64,000 nucleotides of DNA, taken from positions 496,001-560,000 of the forward strand of contig NZ_BOMY01000002.1 of the NCBI RefSeq assembly GCF_016862435.1, written 5' to 3'. The position numbers and the translations under genes were made by a program. The first letter of the stretch is position 1. Every line of letters starts with the position of its first letter. Below the pieces are notes generated by a model. The model saw nothing but the letters and a program-made list of their open reading frames with translations. It was not told the origin of the DNA and searched no databases. Origin of the DNA: Paractinoplanes tereljensis. GTDB taxonomy: Bacteria; Actinomycetota; Actinomycetes; Mycobacteriales; Micromonosporaceae. Below are positions 43,620 to 52,065 of the stretch, one piece after another.

Positions 43620-44012
43620 CGCCCGGACGAAGGCATCTTTCTCCTTATTTCCGGCGAGAAGATCGTTTTCGGCCGTGCGGATCTCTTTTTGTATCGCTCG
43701 CTGCTTTTCTTTGCCTTCTTCGGTCAGCGCGAGCAGCCGGGCCCGGCGGTCGGCCGGGTCGGGTTCGCGCTCGATGAGGCCACGTTTCTGCAGGTCGTCG
43801 AGGATCGGGATGAGCCGGGTCTTGTCGGCGCCGATGCTCTGCGCGAGCGCGGCCTGGGTGCGGGTCGGGCCCTCGCTCCCGCTCAGCGCGGTCAGCACGA
43901 CGTAGGCCCACATCGACACGCCATGGCGCTCGAGGATGGGTTCCTCCATGGCGATCAGGCGGCGGCCCAGCCGCATCACCATCGCGCCCAGATCGGGCCG
44001 CTCGCTGTCCAC
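43599..44012 (-). CDS. MarR-family regulator
   Basis: Encodes 137 residues from GTG 44012. The winged HTH ([49 protein letters not shown]) is complete and contains the DxRxR wing motif. No conserved redox Cys is present. It diverges from the TIGR03086 gene across 53 bp carrying two direct repeats of about 12 bp, so it may regulate that gene and itself. Ligand unknown. Confidence 0.92.
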   Translation of the reverse strand: MDSERPDLGAMVMRLGRRLIAMEEPILERHGVSMWAYVVLTALSGSEGPTRTQAALAQSIGADKTRLIPILDDLQKRGLIEREPDPADRRARLLALTEEGKEKQRAIQKEIRTAENDLLAGNKEKDAFVRALRDLSR

Positions 44013-44037
44013 ACCCAGATCTTCCTCCCCTTGCCAA

Positions 44038-44066
44038 ATCGTAAGCGCACGCTGATGATAAGCGCA
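44038..44066. repeat. Direct repeats in the marR divergent promoter
   Basis: ATCGTAAGCGCA (44038-44049) and ATGATAAGCGCA (44055-44066) agree at 10 of 12 positions and start 17 bp apart. The second reaches the first base of the TIGR03086 start codon. They could be MarR contact sites, though MarR proteins usually prefer inverted repeats. Confidence 0.4.
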
Positions 44067-44620
44067 TGCATATTGACTTGATCGCGGCCGACGCGGCCGC
44101 CGTAGCCGCCACCGTCGAACTGGTCGCTCAGGTTTCCTCCGACACGCTGCCCACGCCCTGCGCGGAGTGGGATCTGGGTGCGCTCATCGCGCACATGACC
44201 GAACAACATCAAATCTTCGCGGCGGCCGCGCTGGGCGGTCCGGTTCCTCCAGTCCGGTCGTACGCCGAGGCCGCCGCACTCGTGACCGCCGCCTTCGCCA
44301 CGCCCGGGATGCTCGATCGACCCTTCCTGCTGGCCGACATCCACCCGTCGATGACCTTCCCCGGCCGCCAGGCCATCGGGTTCCACCTGGTCGACTACGT
44401 GGTGCACGGCTGGGACGTGGCGGCGGCGCTCGGAGTCCCGTACCTTCCGCCGGCCGACGTCCTGGCCCTGACCCTGCCGATCGCCCGGGCCGTGCCCGAC
44501 GGCTCGCCCGCCTTCGCTCCCGCTCTGCCGGTGCCATCGGACGCGACGCCCCTGGACGAGATCCTGCTACTTCTCGGCCGGAATCCCTCGTGGCCCAAAA
44601 ACGTCGGAGGGTCCTGTTAA
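44066..44620 (+). CDS. TIGR03086/DinB-like metal-binding protein
   Basis: Encodes 184 residues. TPCAEWDLGALIAHMTEQH near residue 30 and GRQAIGFHLVDYVVHGWDVAAALG near residue 100 give the three His of the DinB / maleylpyruvate-isomerase N-terminal four-helix bundle. In actinobacteria these proteins are thought to be mycothiol-dependent transferases. It may be controlled by the divergent MarR. The LLM oxidoreductase follows after 9 nt, suggesting one transcript for detoxification or catabolism of a small molecule. Confidence 0.88.
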   Translation: MHIDLIAADAAAVAATVELVAQVSSDTLPTPCAEWDLGALIAHMTEQHQIFAAAALGGPVPPVRSYAEAAALVTAAFATPGMLDRPFLLADIHPSMTFPGRQAIGFHLVDYVVHGWDVAAALGVPYLPPADVLALTLPIARAVPDGSPAFAPALPVPSDATPLDEILLLLGRNPSWPKNVGGSC

Positions 44621-44629
44621 GAACGAGGC

Positions 44630-45412
44630 ATGGCACTCAAGTTCGGTGTGGTCCTTCCCGGTGGCAACGCTCGCGAGCAACTGGAGCAGGCGGTGCTGGC
44701 CGAGCGCTCCGGGTGGGACGGGGTCTTCGTCTGGGAGGCGGCCTACGGCGTCGACGCCTGGTCCCTGCTGGCCGCGATGGCCGCCCGCACCAGTCGGGTC
44801 CGGCTCGGCACCATGCTGACGCCGCTGCCGTGGCGCCGCCCGTGGAAACTGGCGAGCCAGGTCGCCACCGTTGACCAGCTGTCCGACGGCCGGGCCATCC
44901 TCGGCGTCGGCGTCGGCGCGGTCGACGCCGGCCTGCCGGCCACCGGCGAGCCCACCGACCTGCGCGAACGCGCCGCGATGATGGACGAGGGCATCGACCT
45001 GATCCGGGCGCTGTGGTCCGGGGCCCGCACGTTCACCGGCTCGCACTACGTCTACACGGCCCCCGGCGACGACCTCGCCGAGGCGGTCAAACCGGTGCAG
45101 GAACGCATCCCGATCTGGGTGGTGGCGGTCTGGCCCCGGCTCAAGTCGATGCGGCGGGTGCTGCGCTGCGACGGCGTGATCCCCGGCCATTCCCCGACCC
45201 ACGACGCGACCCGCGAGATGCGCGCCTGGCTGACCGAGCACGGCAGCACGGCCGACATCCTGGCCGAGGGCGAGACCCCGATGTCCGGCGGCGCCGACCT
45301 GGTGATCCCGTGGGCCGAGGCCGGCTGCACCTGGTGGCTGGAGACCCGCTGGCAGGCCGAGACCAAGCACGAGATCCGCGACCGCATCGCGGCCGGCCCG
45401 CCAACCGCATGA
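44630..45412 (+). CDS. LLM-class flavin-dependent oxidoreductase, probably F420-dependent
   Basis: Encodes 260 residues with the bacterial luciferase-like TIM barrel: FGVVLPGGNAREQLEQAVLAERSGWDGVFVWE at the start, RVRLGTMLTPLPWRRPWKLASQVATVDQLSDGRAILGVGVG, a hallmark of LLM enzymes, and a final IPWAEAGCTWW. It uses FMN or F420; the latter is the usual cofactor for this actinobacterial group. It is co-directional with the TIGR03086 gene and overlaps the broken epoxide hydrolase by 4 bp. Confidence 0.9.
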   Translation: MALKFGVVLPGGNAREQLEQAVLAERSGWDGVFVWEAAYGVDAWSLLAAMAARTSRVRLGTMLTPLPWRRPWKLASQVATVDQLSDGRAILGVGVGAVDAGLPATGEPTDLRERAAMMDEGIDLIRALWSGARTFTGSHYVYTAPGDDLAEAVKPVQERIPIWVVAVWPRLKSMRRVLRCDGVIPGHSPTHDATREMRAWLTEHGSTADILAEGETPMSGGADLVIPWAEAGCTWWLETRWQAETKHEIRDRIAAGPPTA

Positions 45413-46253
45413 TCACGCCATTCACGGTCACCTTCGACCCCACCGACCTGCGCACCCGTCTGCGCCGCACCCGCTGGCCCACGGCCGAGACCGCACCCGG
45501 TTGGACCCAGGGCACGCCGCTGGGTTTCGCCCGCGAGCTGTGCACGTACTGGTCCGAGGTCTACGACTTCGACGCGGCCCTGAAGCGCCTGAACCGCCAC
45601 CCCCAGTTCCGCACGGTGATCGACGACGTGGCGATCCACTTCGTGCACGCGCGCTCCCCGCGCCCCGACGCGACCCCGCTGCTGATGACCCACGGCTGGC
45701 CCGGCTCGGTGGTCGAGTTCGCCGAGGTGGTGACCCCGCTGACCGACCCGCCGCCGGGCGAGCCCGCCTTCCACGTGGTCCTCCGCGTCTGGCGACGGTT
45801 ACTCCCTGGAACAGTCCACCCGCCCACAGACCATCGGTTACGCCCTGGTGGATTCCCCCGCCGCCCTGTGCACCTGGATCATCGAAAAGTTCCAGGCCTG
45901 GACCGACCACTCAGGCGACCTGTCCACAGTTCTGACCAACGACCAGTTGCTGGACAACCTGATGCTCTACTGGTTGCCGGCCACCGGGGCGTCCGCGGCC
46001 CGCCTCTACTGGGAAAGCTTCACCGAGGTCCAGGCCGTCTTCCGCACCGGCTCCACCGACGTGATCGACGTCCCCACGGCCTGCTCAGTCTTCCCGCGCG
46101 AAATCCCACATCCGTCCCGCCGCTGGGCAGAACGCCGCTTCCCCAACATCCGCTACTGGGGCGAGCCCGCGCGAGGAGGTCATTTCGCCGCCTTCGAACA
46201 GCCCACCCTGTTTCACCCAGGAAATCCGCAACGCCGCCCACCATTGGCCCTAA
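45409..46253 (+). pseudogene. Epoxide hydrolase pseudogene (internal deletion, two frameshifts)
   Basis: The frame from 45409 encodes an EHN-type N-terminal domain (ITPFTVTFDPTDLRTRLRRTRWP) up to PAFHVV near 45780. Immediately after, frame 2 continues with GDGYSLEQSTRPQTIGYALVDSP, a block normally found about 120 residues later. The nucleophile Asp region (GGDWG) is therefore missing. Frame 2 runs through YWLPATGASAARLYWES and RGGHFAAFEQPTLF, then a further shift near 46214 restores TQEIRNAAHHWP and a TAA at 46251. With the catalytic centre gone it cannot be an active hydrolase. Confidence 0.88.
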
Positions 46254-46329
46254 CCCAGCCCACCGTGGCAAGAAAGATCACCTTCTCCCCGACAGCCTTC
46301 AGGCAGGTACCCTCCACGTACCGCTTGCC

Positions 46330-46337
46330 GGAGGTGA
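46330..46337 (+). promoter_or_regulatory. Strong ribosome site fixing a TTG start
   Basis: GGAGGTGA lies just before TTG 46341, with six bases between GGAGG and the codon. It supports the TTG as the real start of the following membrane gene. Confidence 0.75.
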
Positions 46338-46340
46338 GAC

Positions 46341-47276
46341 TTGTTCCGCAGTCTGCAGAATGCGAAGCTCCGTCGGTTGCTTCTTCTCGGCGCCGCGGTA
46401 TTCACGGTCGTTCTGTTGTTCATTCAGTACTTCATTACCCCGGGAAAGTCGAAGGGCGACGCCTTTCGAGCGGTCGCTCAAGACAATTTGGCCAATCTGG
46501 TGGCCCTGGTCGTCACTTCTGGGCTGGGTCTCGCGTTTTATCACTTCTTCGTCAAGGACGAGCAAGAGCTCGACCAGATTCGCGCCCTCGACCCCCAGAC
46601 CTCCCGCCTGAAGCATGCGCACGCCGCCGAGACTTCCGGATTCTGGTACGCCGAGGGTCAGGTCGGCCGGTGGGTACGGGATAATGTGTTTCTGGCGTTC
46701 GCCAAACGTGCACGCGAGGGAATGCAGATTCACGACGTACGTCTGGCGCTGCTAGATCCTCGCGCGGAAGACCTGTGTGCAATACATGCCGTTCGGCGGC
46801 GCAGCCACCTCACCAGACGCGAGCAGCGCTGGGACGTCGCTCGAGTGCAGGCCGAGATATGCGCGACCATATTGGCCTCGATCGCATACTGCGCAATGTA
46901 CGACCGGATGCGAATAAGGGTATTTCTCAGGCCGGGGTCGACACCCTTTCGAGTCGATATATGTACCGACTTTCTGTTTGTCACCCAGGATGACGCCCTG
47001 GCGCCGGTGATCACCATCATGTCAGACAGCAAGCATTATCGCTCGGTCCTCGCGTACTTTCAAGAATACGACCGAAACGAACCCGAGGCCATCGAAATCA
47101 ACGTACAGGCGGCGGCGAATTTGGTCCGTAAATTCGGCGGACCCAAGGCCTTCCGCCCGGACCGCTACGAGGCCATTGCGCAGGAGGCGGGCCTAGCGTT
47201 CCCGGCCCTTGCGGACCCCGATTTCTGCAAGCTCGTGCAGAAATGCTGCCCTACTCTGAGGGGAGAACTGACGTAG
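46341..47276 (+). CDS. Two-helix membrane protein with cytosolic domain, unknown function (cassette gene 1)
   Basis: Encodes 311 residues from a TTG with a strong ribosome site. Two helices near the N-terminus (about 12-33 and 48-68) put the remaining 240 residues in the cytoplasm. That part starts with a KHAHAAETSGFWYAEGQ segment and holds ALLDPRAEDL, IRVFLRPGSTPFRVDICTDFLFV and a C-terminal helical part. The layout suggests a membrane-tethered enzyme or effector, but I recognise no catalytic motif or family. G+C is visibly lower than in flanking genes. The next gene begins directly after its stop. Confidence 0.7.
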   Translation: MFRSLQNAKLRRLLLLGAAVFTVVLLFIQYFITPGKSKGDAFRAVAQDNLANLVALVVTSGLGLAFYHFFVKDEQELDQIRALDPQTSRLKHAHAAETSGFWYAEGQVGRWVRDNVFLAFAKRAREGMQIHDVRLALLDPRAEDLCAIHAVRRRSHLTRREQRWDVARVQAEICATILASIAYCAMYDRMRIRVFLRPGSTPFRVDICTDFLFVTQDDALAPVITIMSDSKHYRSVLAYFQEYDRNEPEAIEINVQAAANLVRKFGGPKAFRPDRYEAIAQEAGLAFPALADPDFCKLVQKCCPTLRGELT

Positions 47277-47924
47277 GTGGAGATCGAGCGAGTACGCACG
47301 CGTTTAGCAAGTCTGTTGCGTGATGAGGATGGAGCGCTCGACCGCGCGCTCACCATGTCCTACCGTCACCCGAACGGGTTCGACAAGATCTCATTCGACT
47401 ACAGCACACTCGACGAACCCACCACGAGGTTGCATTTATGGTGGCCACGAGGTTCGGATCCGCTGGGCCGGACGGATGCCACCGAGGATTCCGACGTCCA
47501 CAATCATCCCTGGACATTCTCCTCGAAGATTCTGCTCGGCGAGATCACACACCGTACCTTCAAGGCGAGTGAGGAGTCCGAAAATTCGGTGCTTTACTCC
47601 CGCCACGAAGTCCGCATCCCGCAGACCGGAACCGCAATCCAAAGCATTCCACGAGGCCCTGGCTTTCTGACCGAGGAACCACCGTCCGTCCTGTGCGGTA
47701 GCGAAAGCTACGAGCTGGACTGCTTGACCCTCCACCGGCTCTCGCCGGCCACCGATCGCATCACCGCCACCTTGGTGACGCAGAGCCCGTTGCGGCGTCG
47801 CAAATCGGACGTCTTCAGGTCCATCACTCGAGAGCCAGAAGTCCGTGTGCGTGCCACCAAATTCACCAGAAGCGAGATCCTTACCCTCGTCGGGACGTTT
47901 GTCGATACATTGAGCGCCGGATAA
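47277..47924 (+). CDS. Cupin-like protein (cassette gene 2)
   Basis: Encodes 215 residues. GTG 47277 follows the TAG of the previous gene with no gap, and GAGGGGAGA lies upstream. The central region RLHLWWP...DVHNHPWTFSSKILLGEITHRTF has the H-x-H plus downstream Glu/His spacing of a cupin metal site, resembling sugar- or cysteine-dioxygenase-like cupins. SIPRGPGFLTEEPP and LDCLTLHRLSP continue the double-stranded beta-helix. Metal and substrate are unknown. Its context with a membrane protein and a hydrolase suggests one pathway. Confidence 0.65.
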   Translation: MEIERVRTRLASLLRDEDGALDRALTMSYRHPNGFDKISFDYSTLDEPTTRLHLWWPRGSDPLGRTDATEDSDVHNHPWTFSSKILLGEITHRTFKASEESENSVLYSRHEVRIPQTGTAIQSIPRGPGFLTEEPPSVLCGSESYELDCLTLHRLSPATDRITATLVTQSPLRRRKSDVFRSITREPEVRVRATKFTRSEILTLVGTFVDTLSAG

Positions 47925-47941
47925 GGCGCTTGGTCGCAAGA

Positions 47942-48679
47942 ATGTACCTAAACTTGACGCGGACGTCCGAATTTGTCGAATACCCGGGCGCTCGGCTACA
48001 CACGTGGAGCATTCGCCCCAGGGAGGTGGAAAGCACCTTCGGGGCCGTCTTCCTGCACGGCGCCGGGCCTTGGGGTGGCGAACGGTTCATGGCACTGGCC
48101 GAGGCGTTCGCGCGCTTGGGCGGCCATGCCGTCGGGCTAGATTTCCTGGGGCATGGAAAAAGTGACGGAAGAATCGTTGAATCATCACTGCGGAGCCGCC
48201 AGGAACAGGCGGAGATGATAATCGAGAAGTACTGCCCACCGCCCATTCCTTTGTTACTGTTCGCCTTCAGTATGGGAGGGCATACCGCGATCCGGATCGC
48301 CGGTAGCCTCGGAAGCCGTGTGAAGGGACTCGGTCTACTGGCGCCGGCCTGCTACGCGCGGGAGGCTGAAGATCTTTCGTTCGGTCTCGAGTTCTCAACG
48401 GTGCTGCGGCGCAATGAAAGCTGGCATGATTCTCCCGCCTTCGCAGCCGCCGCCACATTTTCGGGGCAAGTCGCCATGATCGTGGGATCGATGGACCAGA
48501 CCGTCCCTTGGGGCGTGACCGAGGAACTGCTGCGTGCCTTCCGGAACCAGTCGCAATCGCTGCGGCTGGACGTCCTCGGCGACGTCGGCCACAACGTGCT
48601 CGCAGCGGTCAACGAGCGGCCAGATCTGGTCACTCAGATCATGACCTTCCTGGGTGGGGCGCGCGGCCTCGGGTCCTGA
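47942..48679 (+). CDS. Alpha/beta hydrolase, serine type (cassette gene 3)
   Basis: ATG 47942 gives 245 residues; TTG 47930 is an alternative. The triad is visible: oxyanion region FLHGAGPWGGERF, nucleophile in LLFAFSMGGHTA, acid in IVGSMDQTVPWG and His in LGDVGHNVL. It resembles lysophospholipase or carboxylesterase-type hydrolases. It starts 17 nt after the cupin gene and closes the low-G+C cassette. A 254-bp stretch with nothing recognisable follows. Confidence 0.8.
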   Translation: MYLNLTRTSEFVEYPGARLHTWSIRPREVESTFGAVFLHGAGPWGGERFMALAEAFARLGGHAVGLDFLGHGKSDGRIVESSLRSRQEQAEMIIEKYCPPPIPLLLFAFSMGGHTAIRIAGSLGSRVKGLGLLAPACYAREAEDLSFGLEFSTVLRRNESWHDSPAFAAAATFSGQVAMIVGSMDQTVPWGVTEELLRAFRNQSQSLRLDVLGDVGHNVLAAVNERPDLVTQIMTFLGGARGLGS

Positions 48680-48933
48680 TCGGCGGCTGCCCCTCGGGGC
48701 TTCGGATGCGGGCCGTATTGGGCCGACCTCCGTCGATCATCGATGAACGTAGACCCGATGGGCGTTCCAGAGGGACCGAGACGCATAGGTCGTGATGCGA
48801 CTGGTCGATGGCGTCCGACAGCCGGCACGTTAGCGTCATCTCTCTAATGTGATCTGTGGCTTTGGTTCGGCCCTGATCGGTTGTTCCCGCAGGTCCGTTG
48901 TCCCGGCGCGACGATCCGAGAGGCAGTTGAACC

Positions 48934-49710
48934 ATGACCGATCATGAACTGACTCAGCAGGAGAAGACCCAAGTTGAGTCCTGGGCCGTCGGTTTCAACG
49001 CGCTCCGGCCATCGAACGGAAGGCTCACCGCCGAGGTGATCGACCGCGTGGGCCCGATCCCGGCCGAGGGCGAGGCGGCCCGCCAGGTCGCCCGGGAGTA
49101 CTTCGTGTCCAAACTGCCGGCTGCGATGGAGCGACGGAAGTACGCGCTCGCGGCGCCCGACAGATCCACCGTCTCGGAGGACTGGTTAAACGCGCCGGAC
49201 TACTGGAACGCCGTCATCGCCTGGCTCGATGCAAAGACTCCGGAGGACCAGCGAATCGCGCCTCCGCTGCCGGACCGGCCCCGGTGGTACTTCCGAGACG
49301 ACGCCGTCGCGCTGGACCGCGATATCACCATCGATGGCAAGGCATATCGGAAGGGGACCACCGGGAAGGTCCTGGAGCTGAGCGACGACACGCTGACCCG
49401 CCTGGCCCACGACGGACGGGTGGTGGTGCGGCTGCCTGGCAACGACCTGATCGTCATGCCGGTGACCGTGCTGCTTCCGGCGGGCGCGGGTGCTGGGCAG
49501 CCGACCGGCGGCGGGAGCGAATGTGATCATCCCGCCTGGGCGGAAGCTCGATTCAGGTGGGGTCCCGTGAGCGAGGACCGCCAGTCGAGACCGTTCTGGT
49601 CGGTGTCCGGCTGCTTGCGCTGCGGCTCGATCACCGACGGGGAATCAGACCGGTATTACGGCGAAGACATGGCCGTCGTACACCTGAAGTGGCGCGGCAG
49701 CACCTGGTGA
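48934..49710 (+). CDS. Hypothetical protein with C-terminal Cys/His cluster
   Basis: Encodes 258 residues, cytosolic, no signal. The first 185 residues are mixed alpha/beta, with a short DITIDGKAYRKGTTGKVLELSDDTLTRLAHDG segment that reads like a small beta-barrel. The last 60 residues carry ECDHPAW and SGCLRCGS, a possible zinc site. No family recognised. It lies in the accessory stretch, after the low-G+C cassette and convergent with another unknown gene. Confidence 0.65.
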   Translation: MTDHELTQQEKTQVESWAVGFNALRPSNGRLTAEVIDRVGPIPAEGEAARQVAREYFVSKLPAAMERRKYALAAPDRSTVSEDWLNAPDYWNAVIAWLDAKTPEDQRIAPPLPDRPRWYFRDDAVALDRDITIDGKAYRKGTTGKVLELSDDTLTRLAHDGRVVVRLPGNDLIVMPVTVLLPAGAGAGQPTGGGSECDHPAWAEARFRWGPVSEDRQSRPFWSVSGCLRCGSITDGESDRYYGEDMAVVHLKWRGSTW

Positions 49711-49733
49711 GGATCTCGGGCCCGCCCACGAGG

Positions 49734-50459
49734 TCAGGGTCTGAGCTGACCGAATTGCTGAAGGCCCACGCTTTGGCCGTCCGGGGCGTACACGACACTC
49801 GCCCGCCGATCGACTTTGGCGAGATCGGACGTGTCGATGCCGATCAATCCTCCATCGTCCATGAGCACGTCTATGAGGCCCGCCGACCGGCCCAGGCGTA
49901 TCTGTGCCGGACTCGTGTTGGTGATGACCGCCGTCCCGGTGGCAGATTGCTGGTAGTGGCGGCTTTCTCCGGCGAAAGGTCGGCGCAGGATGACGCGGTC
50001 GCCCTCACGGAAACCGCGGATCGCTGGCTTCTGTGTACTCGGCATCGGGACGTGCAACAGCTGGACCTCGAGCCACGCCTCGAACTCCGCCTCGGACCGA
50101 GCCCGAAGTGCTGTCTGCTCAACGCCGCTACGATCGTCCGCAACCGCTTCGAGGTATCCCTGGTAGCGCAACTCCGTTAGCGGGTCGGGCACCCCGTCAA
50201 CCGGACGCCCAGCCTTGCGCATCAGCAGCCGGCACACGGCGTCCCAGAACTCCGCCCGATTGCGGTCCTCACCGCCATCGGCAAAGTCCTGGGCCATCTT
50301 CGCGGTGGACGCTGCGTCGCGCGCCCAGTCCACGTAGGTCTCGGAGTCCAGCCCATCGGGACATCCGGCGGCGTGCCGGCCGTCGAAGAACTCCCGTTTC
50401 GCCGGCTCGTTGAGATCGCCGAACCACCTGACGATTGCTTGACTCTGATCACCATCCAT
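49734..50459 (-). CDS. Hypothetical protein
   Basis: ATG 50459 gives 241 residues; the frame stays open upstream to 50699 but that extension has unlikely composition. The N-terminal half is helical and acidic (AIVRWFGDLNEPAKREFF, YVDWARDAAS). The C-terminal half contains a small beta domain (FREGDRVILRRPFAGESRHYQQSATGTAVIT) similar in style to the beta segment of the convergent neighbour. No family is recognised, and the 199 bp upstream hold nothing I can identify. Confidence 0.55.
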   Translation of the reverse strand: MDGDQSQAIVRWFGDLNEPAKREFFDGRHAAGCPDGLDSETYVDWARDAASTAKMAQDFADGGEDRNRAEFWDAVCRLLMRKAGRPVDGVPDPLTELRYQGYLEAVADDRSGVEQTALRARSEAEFEAWLEVQLLHVPMPSTQKPAIRGFREGDRVILRRPFAGESRHYQQSATGTAVITNTSPAQIRLGRSAGLIDVLMDDGGLIGIDTSDLAKVDRRASVVYAPDGQSVGLQQFGQLRP

Positions 50460-50658
50460 GAGCCATGTCCATCCACGCGTTCCGAGAACCTGCGACTGCC
50501 AGTGCCAGTCTTCGCGCGGGACACCGCAGACGCACTGGCGTCCCAGCCCGACCTGACGGACGGTCGTCGCTTCAGGCGCAACGCCCCGCGCCCAGCCGGA
50601 CCCAAACGGGCCAGCTATTCCGCGTAAGCACCGGCACGGAGCGCACCCTCCGCGGACC

Positions 50659-50916
50659 TCACCGCGTTGGCCCGTAGCCGGTGAGTTCCTCCATCGCACG
50701 GACCAGCGAAGCCACGATCAGACTCGCGGCGGCCAGCACGGTCAGGATCACCGCAGCGCCCAGCCACCACCCGACGGTTGTCCCGGCGTCGGTGTCGGTC
50801 AGGTCGCCGGTGAACGTCCACATGGTGTCGGAGAGAGTGGTGGCGAAGACACACCAGCAGATCGCCGCTAGGGGTGCCGATACGTAGCCGACCCACTTGG
50901 CCGTTGTTCGCGTCAT
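50659..50916 (-). CDS. Small two-helix membrane protein
   Basis: ATG 50916 gives 85 residues (an in-frame ATG at 50976 adds 20). Two helices are predicted at about 8-30 (WVGYVSAPLAAICWCVFATTL) and 45-70 (VGWWLGAAVILTVLAAASLIVASL), joined by an acidic loop. No recognised family. It lies between the unknown gene at 49.7 kb and the DUF3558 lipoprotein gene. Confidence 0.55.
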   Translation of the reverse strand: MTRTTAKWVGYVSAPLAAICWCVFATTLSDTMWTFTGDLTDTDAGTTVGWWLGAAVILTVLAAASLIVASLVRAMEELTGYGPTR

Positions 50917-51006
50917 CCAACGATAGTCATGGCTGCGGAACGATCGCCGCCGTCCAATGTCGGGATCGTGACGCATCCTGGCGCGGGGGGCTTCGCGCCT
51001 GGTTGG

Positions 51007-51567
51007 TCAGATTCGGGGGATTACCTTGTCGGCCACCTCTTTGGAGTCGGTCAGGTTCTGGGCGTCGGAGGCACCTCGGGAGTAGACGTCCACCTGGACG
51101 GTGCCGTACAGGACGTACAGGTGGCCGGCCAGTTCGAAGGCGTCTTCGCCCACGCCGTCCACCGGCTTGGCGTCGGCGATGGTGGTTTTGAACTCTTCCT
51201 CGGTGGTTCGGGCGATGAAGAGGGCCAGCTGGCCGCTGTCCTGCTGCCACTGGCAGAAGCGGGTCGTATCCGACGGCTTGGCGCCGTCCTCGTCGATCTG
51301 GGTGATCTCGCGGCCGGTCAGGCTTACCACCTCGGCCTTGCTCAGCAGCGTGCACGGGTCGGGCAGGTCGCCGGCGTCCTTGGCCGAGCCGACGCCGCTC
51401 ACCGCGTCGGCGGTAGGTGTGGGGGCTGCGCCGGTGGTGGCCTGGCCGGTGGGAGCGTCGGCGGCCGAGGCCGAGTTGCCGTTGGTCTTCTGGTCGAGAA
51501 TGCCGCAGCCGCTCAGTGCGGCGACGGCAGTGAACGAGACAACGGCGAGTGCGCTGAGGCGCTTCAT
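51007..51567 (-). CDS. DUF3558-type lipoprotein
   Basis: Encodes 186 residues, with GGGGAG just before ATG 51567. The lipobox is ALSGC with lipidated Cys21. After an Ala/Thr/Pro stalk the domain opens with DPCTLLSKAEVVSLTG and contains RFCQWQ, a two-Cys arrangement characteristic of DUF3558. VGEDAFELAGHLYVLYGTVQVDVY follows. These are common actinobacterial surface lipoproteins with no assigned role, possibly ligand-binding. The gene is monocistronic. Confidence 0.82.
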   Translation of the reverse strand: MKRLSALAVVSFTAVAALSGCGILDQKTNGNSASAADAPTGQATTGAAPTPTADAVSGVGSAKDAGDLPDPCTLLSKAEVVSLTGREITQIDEDGAKPSDTTRFCQWQQDSGQLALFIARTTEEEFKTTIADAKPVDGVGEDAFELAGHLYVLYGTVQVDVYSRGASDAQNLTDSKEVADKVIPRI

Positions 51568-51686
51568 CTTCTCCCCTGGGGTGCCCGGAACTTCGTTTGA
51601 TCAGGTTCGCTGGTTGCCGGGCCCGCGCCAATATCCAAACGGTCTAGTTGACACGATGGCGGGAGAACTTCCCTCGTTCGGAATCT

Positions 51687-52034
51687 CTAACTCAGCCTCG
51701 GGAGGTAGGCCGACCAGACCTTTTTGGGCACAACCATCCGCCAGGCGTCCAGGACCAGCTCGGTCATCCGCTCCTCGTCCAGCTCGGACAGCCACGCCTG
51801 CACCCAGTTGAATCGCAGGTCGGACTCGCGCGGCAGATGGAACAGCTGCGGCTCGGCCGCCACCAGCGCGGACCGCTCCTCCTTGGGGAAGCCGAACCCC
51901 ATGATCGTCTCGTCGCGGGAGAAGGCCACGTAGACGATCGCGCCGACCCGGAACTTGACCCGATCGTGAATCAGATGCTCTGAGCTGCGCGGGAGATCAC
52001 GGCACACCCGGCGCACGTCGTCGACGCTGACCAT
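51687..52034 (-). CDS. MmcQ/YjbR-family protein
   Basis: ATG 52034 gives 115 residues. The pattern VDDVRRVCRDLP, KFRVGAIVYVAFSRDETIMGFGFPKEERSALVAAEPQLFHLP and WVQAWLSELDEERMTELVLDAWRMVVPKKV matches the YjbR/CyaY-like fold. The family is thought to bind DNA or protein, but a role is not established. The 119 bp upstream of the lipoprotein gene and downstream of this stop hold no gene. Confidence 0.85.
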   Translation of the reverse strand: MVSVDDVRRVCRDLPRSSEHLIHDRVKFRVGAIVYVAFSRDETIMGFGFPKEERSALVAAEPQLFHLPRESDLRFNWVQAWLSELDEERMTELVLDAWRMVVPKKVWSAYLPRLS

Positions 52035-52065
52035 GCCGCGAACGTACGCCGGGGGTACGACACTT

